From Tretioscincus oriximinensis (taxonomy: Eukaryota; Chordata; Lepidosauria; Squamata; Gymnophthalmidae), in NCBI GenBank assembly GCA_022410635.1, contig JAJVDF010000208.1:664893-728892 (forward strand): DNA of 64,000 bases, in the 5' to 3' direction. Numbering within the stretch: the stretch's first letter is position 1; each line of letters begins with the position of its first letter. A program made the translations under genes and the position numbers. The notes under the pieces are model-generated. The model saw only the letters and a program-made list of their open reading frames with translations. It was not told the DNA's origin and ran no database searches. Shown in pieces: positions 48,370-59,268 of this stretch.

Positions 48370-48760
48370 CCTGATAACTCTAGTCTAGTAGCATCTTAGG
48401 CACTAATAGTTTGAGTTTCTGTAAACTACTTACTTCATCAGGTGCATGAAGCGAAATGTCCAAGGGCAGAGGCTCCTTAAATGTCTCCTGAACGATGTTC
48501 TGCAAAACATTAATGCTCCACAGAAATAAAGAAGTTAGTATATCTTGCCTATATAGGTAAGATATAGGTAAGATATACTAGTATACAAGATATACTACCT
48601 TCTTTATTTCTGCTAGTCTCGAAGGTGCTCCAAGTACAGCCTGCCTTTGTCTGGGCACTAAAGAGAAGTCTGAGCATTTCATTCCATGCATCCATGAAGT
48701 AGACCTTGCCTAGGAAATGTCATGCCATCAAGGTCTTACTTTCTGCTAGTCCCTAAAGTG
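48370..48760 (+). repeat. Foldback element (family C-related) with extra inverted repeat
   Basis: 'ctagtagcatcttaggcac', 'cttcatcaggtgcatgaag' and 'gctagtccctaaagtgctcc' relate it to family C. Nested inside is a second inverted repeat, 48521-48547 against 48586-48612, 27-base arms with one mismatch. Confidence 0.6.
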
Positions 48761-48910
48761 CTCCTCACACAGCTTTTCACGCCATGCATTGGAAGGTTTA
48801 GAAGAAGAGGAAGAAGAAGAGGAAGAAGAAAATTTTATATTTGATTTGTTTCTTGCATTGGATGTCTTCCTTCTTTTTATGCCAATAAAGGCTATGATGA
48901 TGATGATGAG

Positions 48911-48919
48911 AAGAAGAAG

Positions 48920-48950
<31 letters not shown>

Positions 48951-49232
48951 TGGTTCTTATACCCCACTTTTCTCACCTTTCAAAGGGACTCAAATCGGCT
49001 TACAAGGATATATTTTGCGGGAAGGCTTCCATTCTATCTTCCCCACCAGGCTATGGTGGTTCCCATGTGTCTACTTGAAGTCAGTTGCAATTTCTTGCAA
49101 TTCATGCTTTCGAATAGCTGGGTTGGCTAGAGCTACAGGCTAGTGGAAGGGGCTCCCCACTCCCCACAGGGCTTCGAAACCCGTTCTCCCAGGCGAGAGA
49201 CGAATTCCTAAGTGACTGAGCTATCCATGTCT
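48911..49232 (-). repeat. tRNA-derived SINE (family B), full length with (GAA)n tail
   Basis: A clear full copy. On the minus strand it begins catggatagctcagtcactt (A-box-like) with 'gggtttcgaagccctg' (B-box-like), continues through the body, and ends in (CTT)n. The trinucleotide tail at 48911-48950 is long and likely polymorphic. Confidence 0.88.
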
Positions 49233-49235
49233 GAC

Positions 49236-49460
49236 AATAGTCTAGTCATGCTATCAGTGTCTTTCTCTCTGTTCATCTCTAAGGTATTACATACACGTAT
49301 GCAGCTTTCTGATAGGATGCTTAGCTTAGGAACGCTCATGCTACCAGCATATTTCTCTTTGTAATTATCTAAGCTCTCATTTGCACTTGGCCTTATTCTG
49401 TCACAGAAAGGTCTAAGGGGCTTGCTGCCCACATGTCATTCTGGACTAACACGGGCTTTG
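49236..49460 (+). repeat. Diverged foldback (family C-like) remnant
   Basis: 'gttcatctctaaggtattac', 'aacgctcatgctaccagc' and a final 'ctggactaacacgggctt' resemble family C, with strong decay. Confidence 0.4.
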
Positions 49461-50839
49461 CCGTGTCTCCGCTAACTTGAAATGGCATGTGGACAGGAGG
49501 CCTTATAGACCACTTTTTGGAACAGAATAAGGACAAGTGCAAATCAAGTAGTTATGGTGCTCATACACTCCTCCTGCTCACTAATCCCGAATAACATGAT
49601 TGTGTCTTTGAATTCTACTTTGTGGGGTTTTTATGGAGCCCAGAGAGGCATGTGTTATTATTTTTTCCAACCACGATGGGCTAAGTGATCAATCACAGGC
49701 TCAGGGTTTGAATCCAACTCTCCCTACTCATATATAAAACCAGAATTTCCTTAAAGTCAAAACATGGGCAGCAAATTCAAAGTCCAAATAGACCCCACCA
49801 CCCAACAGCAAGAAAAAACAGCCGGGATTTAAACAAGCCATGAAGATCTGTTATCCAATCATTTGGTCTTTGCCTCTGTTTTATGTTTTTAATAGAGTCT
49901 AGTGCAGAGTTGTTAAAACAATGCTGTGCTGCCCTTGAAATATCTCTGGCCCCAGCTGTAAAGAAGGACCCTGAAAACCTTTAAGCAAAGAGTTGATTCT
50001 TCTAGGGTGTGCAGTTGAGCTGGAAGCAAATTTCACAGCAGAAACAAGATTTTTATTCCAAAAAGCAGCTTTTATCATTCCCCCCACTCCAAACAGCATC
50101 CAGCCCTAATGGGGTAACTTTGCAATTTCCTATAATGCTGGGTTTAAGGTCTTCCTGCAGTGGGCCATATTCCAGATTACATTCTGGGATATAATCTGGG
50201 ATAAGGTGTATAGTAAGATTTATAATAACCTGCTGCTAGGTTACCACATTAGATCTGATGCTGTCTGCACCACAAAAAGGCCCAGTACAGAAACAGCCTT
50301 AGACTGGCAGCGGTTTTCCTGGGTTGAGACTTCAGTTTACCTTGCATCTACTACCAAGGTGTTCCAGGGGCTGAAACAATCTCAGATTTTCCTACAATAA
50401 TCCTGAGGTTTTCTGAAAGAACTTAAGTCGCTGGCAGTTTCCACCAAGGTATCTTAAAAGTGCCAATTATAATGGTCTGTACAAACTTCTTTTTTCTTCA
50501 TCCACTTGAAGGAAAGAATAAATAATTGTGCGCTTAGGCTAAAAGAAAGAATAAAAGAAAATTCAAAATGCATGGTTGTGTGACTCAGCCTGAAATCACC
50601 CTTAAATATCTCACTTTTTAGATGTATCAGCTATGTTGCATTTGCACAATGCTGCCAACAATTGCTTGGTTCAAGGTAGGGCTTGTGACCGGTTTCCTGT
50701 GGCCTGCCTCTACGTGTCACATTGTACCCCATGACCTTAAGGATTAGGTTTGACGATGCTTTGGAACAAAGCTGAAGTATAGATAGGTGCTTGTATTTAG
50801 AGTAGTTACAAAAGGAACACTTTCTCTCTTTTGAGCTGC

Positions 50840-51320
50840 CCATGCCTTAAGATCTGTAGGGGAGTACCATCACTCTAAATAGCAAACGGAACAGGAACAG
50901 AGATGGTGACCTCCAGACTATGGAATAGTCTCCTCCATGAGGCATGTCAGACATCTCTCATATTGAGCTGCCTGCACTTCAATGTGTATATAGGGGACAA
51001 AGACACTCATGGTTGTATCATCACACTCAACGGCAAAAGGAGTGGATTCTGAGTCAGGACATTTTTAGTATTGGCCCCCGGATTATGCATGAGTCCCCCC
51101 CCCCACTGAGATGTGTCAGACATTTTAACTTTGTAATTAAGAAAATAATTAAAGGTGTGCCTCCTTACCCTGGCCTTTGCCTGAAAAAACAGTTTCCCCT
51201 TTCCACTTTCAGGCAGTGTTGCTGCATTTAGAATATCTACGTATTCTGTATTTTGTTAATTGTGACTTTTTGGAAGAAAAGAAAAGCAGGCTTTGTACAA
51301 CATATAATAAATAATCATAA
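50840..51320 (+). repeat. Diverged LINE 3' region (L2-like)
   Basis: 'atggaatagtctcctccatg' and the tail 'gaaaagcaggctttgtacaa' then 'ataataaataa' recall L2-type ends. Two similar segments about 150 bp apart contain 'atgaggcatgtcagacat' and 'gagatgtgtcagacat', so part is duplicated. Confidence 0.45.
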
Positions 51321-51789
51321 GATGGATCCAAGCTTAACTTTTTAACTTAGGGCTCTGCATGAAGGATGTTACTGAAGGACAAGGCTGGTTTTGTTGAGGA
51401 CTCTTATTTTTATTTTTTTATATATATGGTATTCATAAAGTTCAATAATATTTCCAAAACAAAATCCAAGGCATTAATAAGGACTAGTTAAAAGGTTTTA
51501 CTATCCAATTAAGCGATGAAGCAAGCTATTTTAGTATTGGTTAGTCTGGACTGTAGATATCTAGATTTTGTGACTTGCTTGACTTTTTATATAATAAAGG
51601 GCTGCTTCCCATTCATTTTTAAAAGATTTCTTTAAAAAAATTCCTCTGCATAAGAGACATTCTACAGGATCTGATATCTGTGATTGGTTCTGTGAATGGA
51701 GAGAGAGACTTCTTAATCATGTGTTTTAGCACAAAACTTTAAACATCTAGACATATATTAACTGTGCATTTCTGAAACATAGATATATG

Positions 51790-51995
51790 TAGGCTGACCA
51801 GATGACCCCTTTTGGGGGGGTTTGAAAACCCGGTTTTGGGATGTCTCCTGGTTTTTTCTGAGGAAAATATTTTCAAAAAAATATTTTTTTTCAAAATTAT
51901 TTGTGTTTTTTAATTTCTTTTTCCTCAGAAAAAAACGGGAGGCACCCCCTAAACAGGTTTTCAACCCGCCCAAAAGGGGTCATCTGGTCAGGCTA
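51790..51995. mobile_element. Palindromic hAT-like MITE (family F), copy 1
   Basis: 206 bp, almost one long inverted repeat. The ends TAGGCTGACC / GGTCAGGCTA are flanked by an exact 8-bp duplication GATATATG (51782-51789 and 51996-52003). The arms contain 'cagatgacccctttt' and 'aaaacccggttttggg'. Non-coding. The TAG end with an 8-bp duplication is hAT-like. Confidence 0.85.
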
Positions 51996-52388
51996 GATAT
52001 ATGGGGTTTACTTAGTAAAGTGATTATGATGTTCAAATCTCTGAATAACCTGGAGAAAAATTACGGTATATACTGTATATATTTAAATTAGAGGTTTTCA
52101 CAATGAATAGAAAATACAAATTCTGCTCCTGCCAATTGAAGTGATTCTTTAGTAAATCAGATTTTATAAGAATGTCACATTGGATAAACTTTTATTAATA
52201 ATAAATAACATTCTACTTCATGGGAAATTGTTAAATTGTTCAAGTACCAAACTGGAATAAAAACTTTTATCTTTTAGCTAAAAATACCAATTTTCAGTAA
52301 AGAAAAACTGATTTTGTGAAGCTTAATCACAGTTAATATTCTTTATATATAAAACTTATTGATTAGTCATTTGACCATATCAAAAGTT

Positions 52389-52592
52389 AAAAAGTCCAGC
52401 AAAGGGGCTAGTAGCACTTTGAGACCAACAGGAGAAAAGTGGGTTGCATTAGCTTTCGTAGACCCGTCTACTTCTTCAGACGTGTCTACGAAAGCTTACG
52501 CTACCCACTTTTCTCCTGTTAGTCTCAAAGTGCTACTAGCTTCTTTGCTGGACTTTCTACTGGACTAACACAGCTATTTCTCTAAAAAAAAG
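52389..52592 (+). mobile_element. Foldback element (family C), full length
   Basis: Long arms meeting at 'cttcttcagacgtg'; the left arm starts 'agtccagcaaaggggc' and the right arm ends 'tctttgctggacttt', then the same non-palindromic tail as at 35300 ('actaacacagctatttctct'). A diverged direct repeat (aaaagttaaaa / aaaagtttaaaa) flanks it but is too A-rich to be decisive. Confidence 0.8.
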
Positions 52593-52721
52593 TTTAAAAC
52601 ATTGTAAAATAATAAAATGAGTAAATATGACAAGTCTGTTTATTATCAGCAACCAACTGTTTCCATTGCCTTAATTTTATTTACATTATATTATCTCATA
52701 ATATTCATTATATTATGAGGG

Positions 52722-52795
52722 TTGCAGTACCCTAGGGATTAGCAATATAGGTAGCATGAACTTTCATAGACAAGAATACTTCTTCAGATGTTACG
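52722..52795 (+). repeat. Foldback element (family C) fragment
   Basis: 'taggtagcatgaactttcat' and 'caagaatacttcttcagatg' match the left arm up to the centre. Confidence 0.55.
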
Positions 52796-53680
52796 GAAAC
52801 GTGATATATTGGATATAATATAATATACGTAGTAAAATGTTTACTCTCATCTCCCTGTAATATTTTTCTTGATTTACTCCTAGGCTACAAATACAAATAT
52901 ATAGCAGGATTAAACTGCAAAGCTGTATTCTTTTTATATTTTCAGTGGTTTTCATAAAATCAGAATAATATTTATTACATTTTTTTAGGATATTTTATGT
53001 ACCACTTCCTATTGTAAAAAACTCAAAGTGGTCTACAATAAAAACAGATGCAACCACCAGTTACACAAAAACAGGATTCTAGAGTGGAAAAGCTAATTTT
53101 TATGAATTTTTAAACCAAATTCTTTATACAACTTTATTTCAGAGCCTTTCAGAACCATTAATTCTGAATTTAAGTGATGGAGTTATATTTTAATTACTGT
53201 TTTTAATAGTGATAGCTTTACATATACGTTTAAAGTGAAATTACAATTTTTGATCAAAATAGTAAAATAGAATACAGTGACTTCTTTCTGAACTAATCCA
53301 GCTTTTGAAACTTTACAGTCTGAAGGCTGAGCCGCTATCTTGATTCTTTTAGAAAACAGGCAAATAGAGTGTCAAACCTTTTATAAAAATTAAAAAGCAG
53401 AATTCTATTTATACTTACTATTTATACTTCCAGAAGTGAATGTAGGAGTAGGAATTGACAAAATTATAATAAACTTGGGGATGGTTCTACAATTATAACT
53501 AATTTTCACTGGGCGTGTTTTTAACCAAAATCTGCAACAAATTTGGCAGAAACTAGAAATTTTAGGGATTTCTCCCAACTATTTTCAGATACAAGGATAA
53601 ATGTGTTAACTCTAACTAGATACCTATATGGTTTTCCCCTTGTTACTTACATAGCCACTCAGGAGTAAATTCCAGTGAAT

Positions 53681-53876
53681 AGGCTGACCTGATGACCCCT
53701 TTTGTTGGGGGTTGAAAACCCGGTTTTGGGGTGCCTCCCAGTTTTTTCTGAGGAAAATCGTTTCTGAAAAAAAGATTTTTTTAAACGTTTTTTTCCCCCT
53801 CAGAAAAAAATGGGAAGCACCCCAAAAATGGGTTTTCAAACCACCACCACCCAAAAGGGGTCATCTGGTTAGCCTA
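53681..53876. mobile_element. Palindromic hAT-like MITE (family F), copy 2
   Basis: 196 bp with ends TAGGCTGACC / GGTTAGCCTA and the same arm phrases as copy 1. Flanking 8-mers (CCAGTGAA and GGTTTATT) do not match, so the duplication is lost or this copy is rearranged. Confidence 0.8.
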
Positions 53877-54052
53877 GGTTTATTCATCTCAGAAAACCCA
53901 CCAATAAAAAGCATTTTTCTTTTTTAAAAATTGAGAATAGAAAATCTTGTGATCAGCAACAGATTTTGTGAAATTCCATGTCTTAATAAATTGACTGGCC
54001 TTATTTAATCTTTGGTTTTCCCAGAAGAAATGTAATTCAATTTATCTAGCAC

Positions 54053-54345
54053 GGGGGTCTCATCGCATGTTAGCGACTAACAAGAGAAAGATGGGCAGCA
54101 GGAGCTTTTGTAAACAAATCTAATTCTTTGGATGGATTTGAAGAAGTAGACTTCCTAATGAAAGTGCATCCTGTCTTCCTTTTTCTTCTTAGTTTTTAAG
54201 GTGCTACGAGACCCCTTGATAGAGTATCCAAATCTCTAGACTTGTCTAGGAAAGCACCTGCTGCCTACCTTTGTCTTTTTAGTCTCTAAGACCCTTTTTA
54301 CAGTAGANATTTTGGACCCAGACTAACACAGTTTACTTCTTTGAA
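54053..54345 (+). repeat. Foldback element (family C), probably two overlapping copies
   Basis: 'ggtctcatcgcatgttagc', 'gaagaagtagacttcctaat' and 'gtttttaaggtgctacgagac', then a second right arm 'cttgtctaggaaagcacctg' and 'tttagtctctaag', ending 'tggacccagactaacacag'. Confidence 0.65.
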
Positions 54346-54523
54346 ATAATGCAGTTGAACTGCTCGAGAAAAGCTCTTGTTTTCCTGAAGAAGCTGAGAA
54401 ATTCATTAAACTAGTATCATGTACGGATTGAGAAAGGAGGAGCTATTTTCTGCTATTTGGTTACTTTCTTTCCAATTTTCGTTTCGGCAGCCAGACATTC
54501 TGTGCCATTTGCTCAATGCAAAT

Positions 54524-54583
54524 CGACCATTTACGTCATTTTTCTGCGTCGTAAAAGACGCAGAAAAGTGATGTAAATGGTTG
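54524..54583. repeat. 60-bp hairpin
   Basis: Arms 54524-54550 and 54557-54583, 27 bases each with three mismatches, loop gtaaaa. The stem contains 'ctgcgtc' / 'gacgcag' next to the loop. Not part of a family I recognise. Confidence 0.8.
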
Positions 54584-55146
54584 ACGTCGCTGTCAAGGAT
54601 AACTTCTTGTGTTCCAGAAAGAATATCGGAAGTGAGAATACTGCATGAAAGTGAGAACAAATATCGTTACCATTTGTGGATATTTTTATGAATAGAACCA
54701 GCTTTAAAATCTTCTGTTCACACATTTCCTTTGTGACATTGAGATGCAGTTTTTTCAAACAATATCCTTTTGTTTTCCTTTTCATAACTGAACAAAGAAA
54801 ACAATTCAGCAATTTAAATTGATCTCTCCTTCACATCCCTACTACATTCTGAAAGAATAATAAAAGAAGAGCAAGTCTTGATTTTTTTTTCAATTATTAA
54901 GCCAAGCTCAGTGCTAAAAGCAGGTATTGTAAGAATCAAGTTGGTGGACAAAAGTTATAAATACTTTCAAAAATTATCTTTTGCTATTAAAAATAAATAC
55001 TGTGTATCTATTTTTTTCTCTATTTAGTTTTTCTTTTTCTTCATAGAGAAAGAAATTGAGGTTTTGTTCTCTATCAAGAAAATACATTTTCTCAACATGT
55101 AAATTTTCAGGAAATTGCACTCAGTTGAGAAATTTTATAAATTAGA

Positions 55147-55182
55147 CCTCATATATATATATATACACACACACACACATTT
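55147..55182. repeat. (TA)n(CA)n microsatellite
   Basis: Alternating purine-pyrimidine run, catatatatatat followed by acacacacac. Confidence 0.9.
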
Positions 55183-55667
55183 ATAAAAATCTTATAATGC
55201 ATCTAAATATTGTTTACTTCTTCTGCTATATTTATATATTCCAAAATAAAATGTAGGTATTCTAGATTAAAACAATTCAGACAATTCCAGAATATTCAGA
55301 TATAATAAAATGAGTAAGCAATATTTGGATGGAGCGTTCCTAAATAGTCAACTGTAAAATACATTTTCTAGATTATTCTTCCATATTGCTTTTATTACAG
55401 GAAAGACGCTATAAATCTGAGAATAATTGCTTTTGAACACTAGACAAGAACCCTGTTGAATCCTGAATAGTGTGAACTTTGATCGGCAATTAGGTTTTGA
55501 CAGCCCAACAGATCTTGCTCTTGTTGTTAAAAATCTTACTCATCGTTTGTTTTACTAACTCTCATCTATCAGTTCCCTCAGCAAAAAGGTTACCTTGAAA
55601 GAAGTTGGTTTCTCGGTTGGGCTTCAGGGTCAAATGAACCCAAGAGCCGGTTTTCTGAACATACGGC

Positions 55668-55689
55668 GACTCGTTCTGCAGAACGAGTC
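55668..55689. repeat. 22-bp perfect palindrome
   Basis: gactcgttctgcagaacgagtc, centred on a PstI-type ctgcag, in otherwise unique AT-rich sequence. Confidence 0.9.
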
Positions 55690-56599
55690 ATTCTCCAGAA
55701 TTAATCTGAGAGGATGATAATGAATCATGGTTTAGTCTAAAAGGTTGCAAAACTTTCCCATGCTGACAAAATCTTTATCTTAGTATCATGACTCTTTTTT
55801 TTTAAGTGTATCAGTACTTGCGATAATTCCAATCTGAAGATTGTTTTATTTTCCAGTTCTCAAAGTATTTTTTGCCTTTTCGTTTTACAACAAGGATTCT
55901 TAAACTTTGCAGTCTTGCCCCATCCTAAAATTAAGTTTCAAAAGAATTATTTACATTCCTTATAGTTTTAACTGGAATTCTACTTTATTATACAGTAATT
56001 AAATTTAATTCTAATAGAAAAAAACAAAGTTTCTTATTTTTGTAAAATTCCTGAAATCTAAAAAATTTTTACAACTCCTTTCGAAATTACTTGTTTACTC
56101 ATCTGTTTGAGAAGTAATATTTTTCTCTTTTTGTAATTATTCTAGGACAATTTTAGATTTAACAAAATAAAATAAAATAAACCATTACCTCTTTTGGGTT
56201 ATTTCAATTTCAGTTGATTGCCTAGAAACAGTTTCAAAAATCCAAACAGAATTTTATATCTCTATGTAATGTTTATCAAGATAAGAGTTTTAAATTTCCT
56301 TGTGGACTGAGGCCATAAGTTTAACATTCTTTATGTACATTACTAAAAAGAGGAGTGATGTTGTAGCACATTGAAAAAACAATTATTTCCAAAAATTAAA
56401 ATAGATTGAAACCCGTCTGTTCACTGCAATGCTTAGAAGATCTCTGCACTCTCACCTTGAAAAATACACTTCTAAGGTCTACACTATCTGGTCCTATTGA
56501 TGGTACTTTTGATGGTGTATATTGGTTATTACATTTTTAGCTTCTTCGTTCATGTTAGAATCTCAACTTTGATATCTTCTTACCTGCATATTATACTTT

Positions 56600-57080
56600 T
56601 TCCTTGCTTTGTCTTCTGCTTGAAATACCCAGAAACAATTAGGGGCCCACTGCATTAGATGGGATGTTGGACTAGATACAAGAGTAGGACTTTTGCTTTA
56701 TTCCTATCTGAAATAGATGTCTTCTGGATTGGAAAGACAGATTGGAGAGACAGTCAGGCTGCCTCATTAGTATGGAATTAGTAAGAACTTGTGAAGGTTT
56801 TATCTCTGTCTTTTGCTTGAAATGCTCTGAAGCAGTACGTGGATCACTATGTGAGATGGGATGGGGACTAGGTGGGCTATAGTCTGATCAACCATAGGTT
56901 CTTGCCTTGGGAAGGATTCCTAGGTAGCATCTCTGTATTGGGATGCTTTTAAAAGTCAACTGCAGATACGGATTTTTCATTTGCCTTCTGTTTGAAATAC
57001 CTAGATGTAACTAATGGGCCACTGCGTGAGACAGGAGTCTGTATTAAATGGACTGCAGTCTCTTATGTTCTTATGGCAGG
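56600..57080 (+). repeat. Three successive CR1-type LINE 3' ends (family D)
   Basis: Three same-orientation remnants near 56610, 56810 and 56985, each with a 'cttctgcttgaaatac'-like start and a 'gggccactg...gagac' middle. The last ends 'tcttatgttctta'. This mirrors the run at 7280-7865. Confidence 0.65.
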
Positions 57081-57129
57081 TCAAGTCCATAGCTAAACGT
57101 TTGATCCTTCCTCAAACAGTAACCCTTGC

Positions 57130-57290
57130 TATCTTTTGCCCGTGGCTATTAATTCTGTTTGTTGAATGCATGCATCCTACACAGATCAGTAGATTTAGCT
57201 GTTTTTATTATTTGTACACAGTTTCAAGATTGTATTTGAATCGGAAAGAATATACAAATGTTTTAGATGAATAAATAAATGAAAGCCCTC
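57130..57290 (+). repeat. LINE 3' tail (L2-like)
   Basis: 'gcatgcatcctacacagatc' to 'agatgaataaataaatg', an A-rich tail of the L2 type. Confidence 0.4.
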
Positions 57291-57402
57291 TGCAGACTAG
57301 CTAGCTTCTAACTCCCCAAGTCCCAATCCCTTGTGTTATGACATTTTTTGGATAAGGAGATTGGGGGACGACGACAATATTTTCTTAGCATCTTTGTAGC
57401 TA

Positions 57403-57462
57403 TAGAGGATTGGACCCGATAACCCTGGAGGTCCCTTCCAACTCTGTAATTCTATAATTTGA
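57403..57462 (+). repeat. CR1 LINE 3' tail (family E)
   Basis: 'aggattggacccgataaccc' and 'ggaggtcccttccaactctg', then 'aattctataatttga', the ATTCTATG-type end. Confidence 0.85.
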
Positions 57463-57465
57463 TAC

Positions 57466-57950
57466 TTAAAAAAGAGATTGTGGAACTGGAGAAGGTGCAT
57501 AAAAGGGTATAAAATTGTCCATGGGATGGATAAGCTGAATAGAGAAAAAATATTTTCTCTTATGACACAACAGTAGGACCAGGGGACATTCCTTGAAACT
57601 GTTGGACAGGAGAGTTAGAACAAAGGAAAGTATTTTTGCACCCAGAGGGTTATTGGTTTATGGAATCTACTTCCAGAAGAGGTGGTGGTAGCTAGCAGCC
57701 TGGATAGTATTAAGGTAGAATAAGATAAAATTCATGAAATCCAAGTATATCAGTGGCTACTAGGATGGATGTTTTGATCCTATCTCTGGGTTGAAGCAAC
57801 AGGCAGCAGGATTCCTGAAATGCCATTTGCAAGGAATTAAGAATAAGTGCAGGTTTTCCCTTCTTCTGCATGAGATGCCAGGAGCAATCGGGAGGCCACT
57901 GTGTGATGGTCTGTGGCCCCATTCATCAAGCCTCTCTTATGTTCTTACGT
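57466..57950 (+). repeat. CR1-type LINE 3' region (family D)
   Basis: Long, fairly intact copy: 'gtggaactggagaaggtgc', 'acccagagggttattgg', 'gaggtggtggtagctagc', 'gaaatgccatttgcaagg' and a final 'tctcttatgttctta'. It lies immediately after the family E tail. Confidence 0.85.
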
Positions 57951-58439
57951 TTAGCCCCCATACTAGAGAAGCTGTTCCTTCCACTAGCAAATACATACAG
58001 AGTAGCCTCTAGTTTGCTCTTGGGGCAGGAAAACCAAACAGCCCCACCCTATTTAACACCTAGTATCCCAAAGAATATTTGCAAAGGTATAGTATTTTTT
58101 TTTAATTCAGAAGCTTTTTGTATTAGGGAACTAAAGGCAACGTAGGAAACCTTTATCAAGTTCCTTATTCCTAAGAAGCTCTAAAACTCCCTGTTTGCCT
58201 AGTCTCTGCTAGCCATAAAGCAAAATGAATCAGAAAATAAAAGTTTGCATCCCTCCCTTTTTTGTGCCTTGTTAATCACTTACTTCTCTCTTCCTGCCCG
58301 TGCCTTCCCCCCTAATTTTAATATTTGCCCTCTCTCCTCCTTCCCCCCCCTCCTTCTTTCTCCTCCTCCTTCCTTTCTTTAAGTGGGAAGGGCCATTGGA
58401 ATTGGAGAATGCATTCCTTGGGGGACAAAGGGTGGAGGG

Positions 58440-58800
58440 GTGAATGAATGGATGACGCAGGAATTGCCCTTATAAGGACTTGGTGGCGGCCTGGACCCTC
58501 CTCCTTTGGAAGGGAAGGGGGCCAGCCCCAGAGGTGGGAGGGGACAAGGAGGGGGGCGGGCAGTTCCTTTCTTTTTTAAACTGGGGGGAATGACACAGAC
58601 CCAAGTCATTTCCTTAATCAGCTCAAACCAGTTCTTACAGGAACCCTGGGTGATAAAGTGGAGGGAGTTTCTGAGAAGTCATTGGCTTTAACTCCCGGAT
58701 TGTCCCAGTGGAGGCAGTTTATAAGCTCCTTGCCAGCTTTCTTTCTGCTGACTTCCTCCTGCTGTTGCTGCAGCAGATCTGTGGACAGGGCTGCCGTGTG
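58440..58800 (+). promoter_or_regulatory. Candidate intronic promoter of the miR-21 primary transcript
   Basis: In mammals pri-miR-21 has its own promoter in VMP1 intron 10, with AP-1, PU.1 and STAT3 input. This block lies in the equivalent intron, 0.5-0.8 kb before exon 11. It is free of recognisable repeats and rich in GC and purine tracts. Motifs seen: AP-1-like TGACGCA at 58453-58459, TGACACA at 58591-58597 and AGTCATT at 58604-58610; a reversed CCAAT (ATTGG) at 58681-58685; TTTATAAG at 58718-58725; and an ETS/PU.1-like ACTTCCTCC at 58751-58759. TATA would place a start near 58748-58755, with CCAAT about 65-70 bases upstream, a normal core-promoter layout. Function and orthology are inferred from position and motifs. 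Confidence 0.6.
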
Positions 58801-58839
58801 CCCATCTGCCCACATCCAGAGCTGCTTGCTGTACTGGCT

Positions 58840-59230
58840 CTTCTGCTCTTTGCCTCTGGATCAATCTTTCTTCCCCCCTTTTTCTCTTCCTTCTATTCTC
58901 TCCATTTCTCTTTTTCTTTTCTTCCTCCTTCATTCTTTCCCCTTTTTCTTTCTCTTCACTCTTTCCGTCTCTTCTTCTTTTTCTTTCCATTCTTTCTTTT
59001 CTTCTTCTGTTTCTTTTTGTTTGCCAGTAAGGGCCCCCATAACATGTGGCTTTTTAATTTTTGTTTTTATCATGCCATAGTTTTAATTTCTGTTCCCTCC
59101 TTGCATCCGGTTTTGAATTTTGGCGGTAAGTTTCTCACGCTCTAATATATTTTTTTCTTGTATTCCTTCCGTTTGTCCTTCTCTTCCTCCCTCCCCTCTC
59201 CCATCTATTTCCTTTTCCAAATTTCCTCCT
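58840..59230 (+). repeat. Polypyrimidine (CT-rich) stretch
   Basis: About 390 bases almost entirely of C and T (ttcttccc, tttctctt, ctttcttttc), broken near 59020-59110 by ordinary sequence. It sits directly downstream of the promoter-like block and upstream of exon 11. It yields long spurious reading frames (Phe/Ser/Leu-rich on plus, Lys/Glu/Arg-rich on minus). It may be part of the exon 11 branch-point/pyrimidine region or may form triplex DNA; no function is shown. Confidence 0.7.
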
Positions 59231-59268
59231 GCATCTTCCTCTGTTCTGGGTCCAATCCCCACTGCTAG

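Larger units (their letters stand above)
38595..59268 (+). other. VMP1 intron 10 (20.7 kb)
   Basis: Donor gtgagt, acceptor cactgctag. It contains the longest CR1 copy, two palindromic MITEs, foldback elements and the promoter-like block at 58440-58800. I recognise no element in 38595-39739, 40396-41440, 41800-42356, 42615-43030, 46425-47080, 47480-48369, 49460-50840, 51320-51781, 52800-53680 or 54585-56600. The last two, with the sequence between them, form an AT-rich block. Confidence 0.85.

Noticed and set aside
48789..49130. Acidic and Arg-rich repeat protein frames
   Set aside because: Produced by GAA/GAT trinucleotide repeats of a SINE tail.
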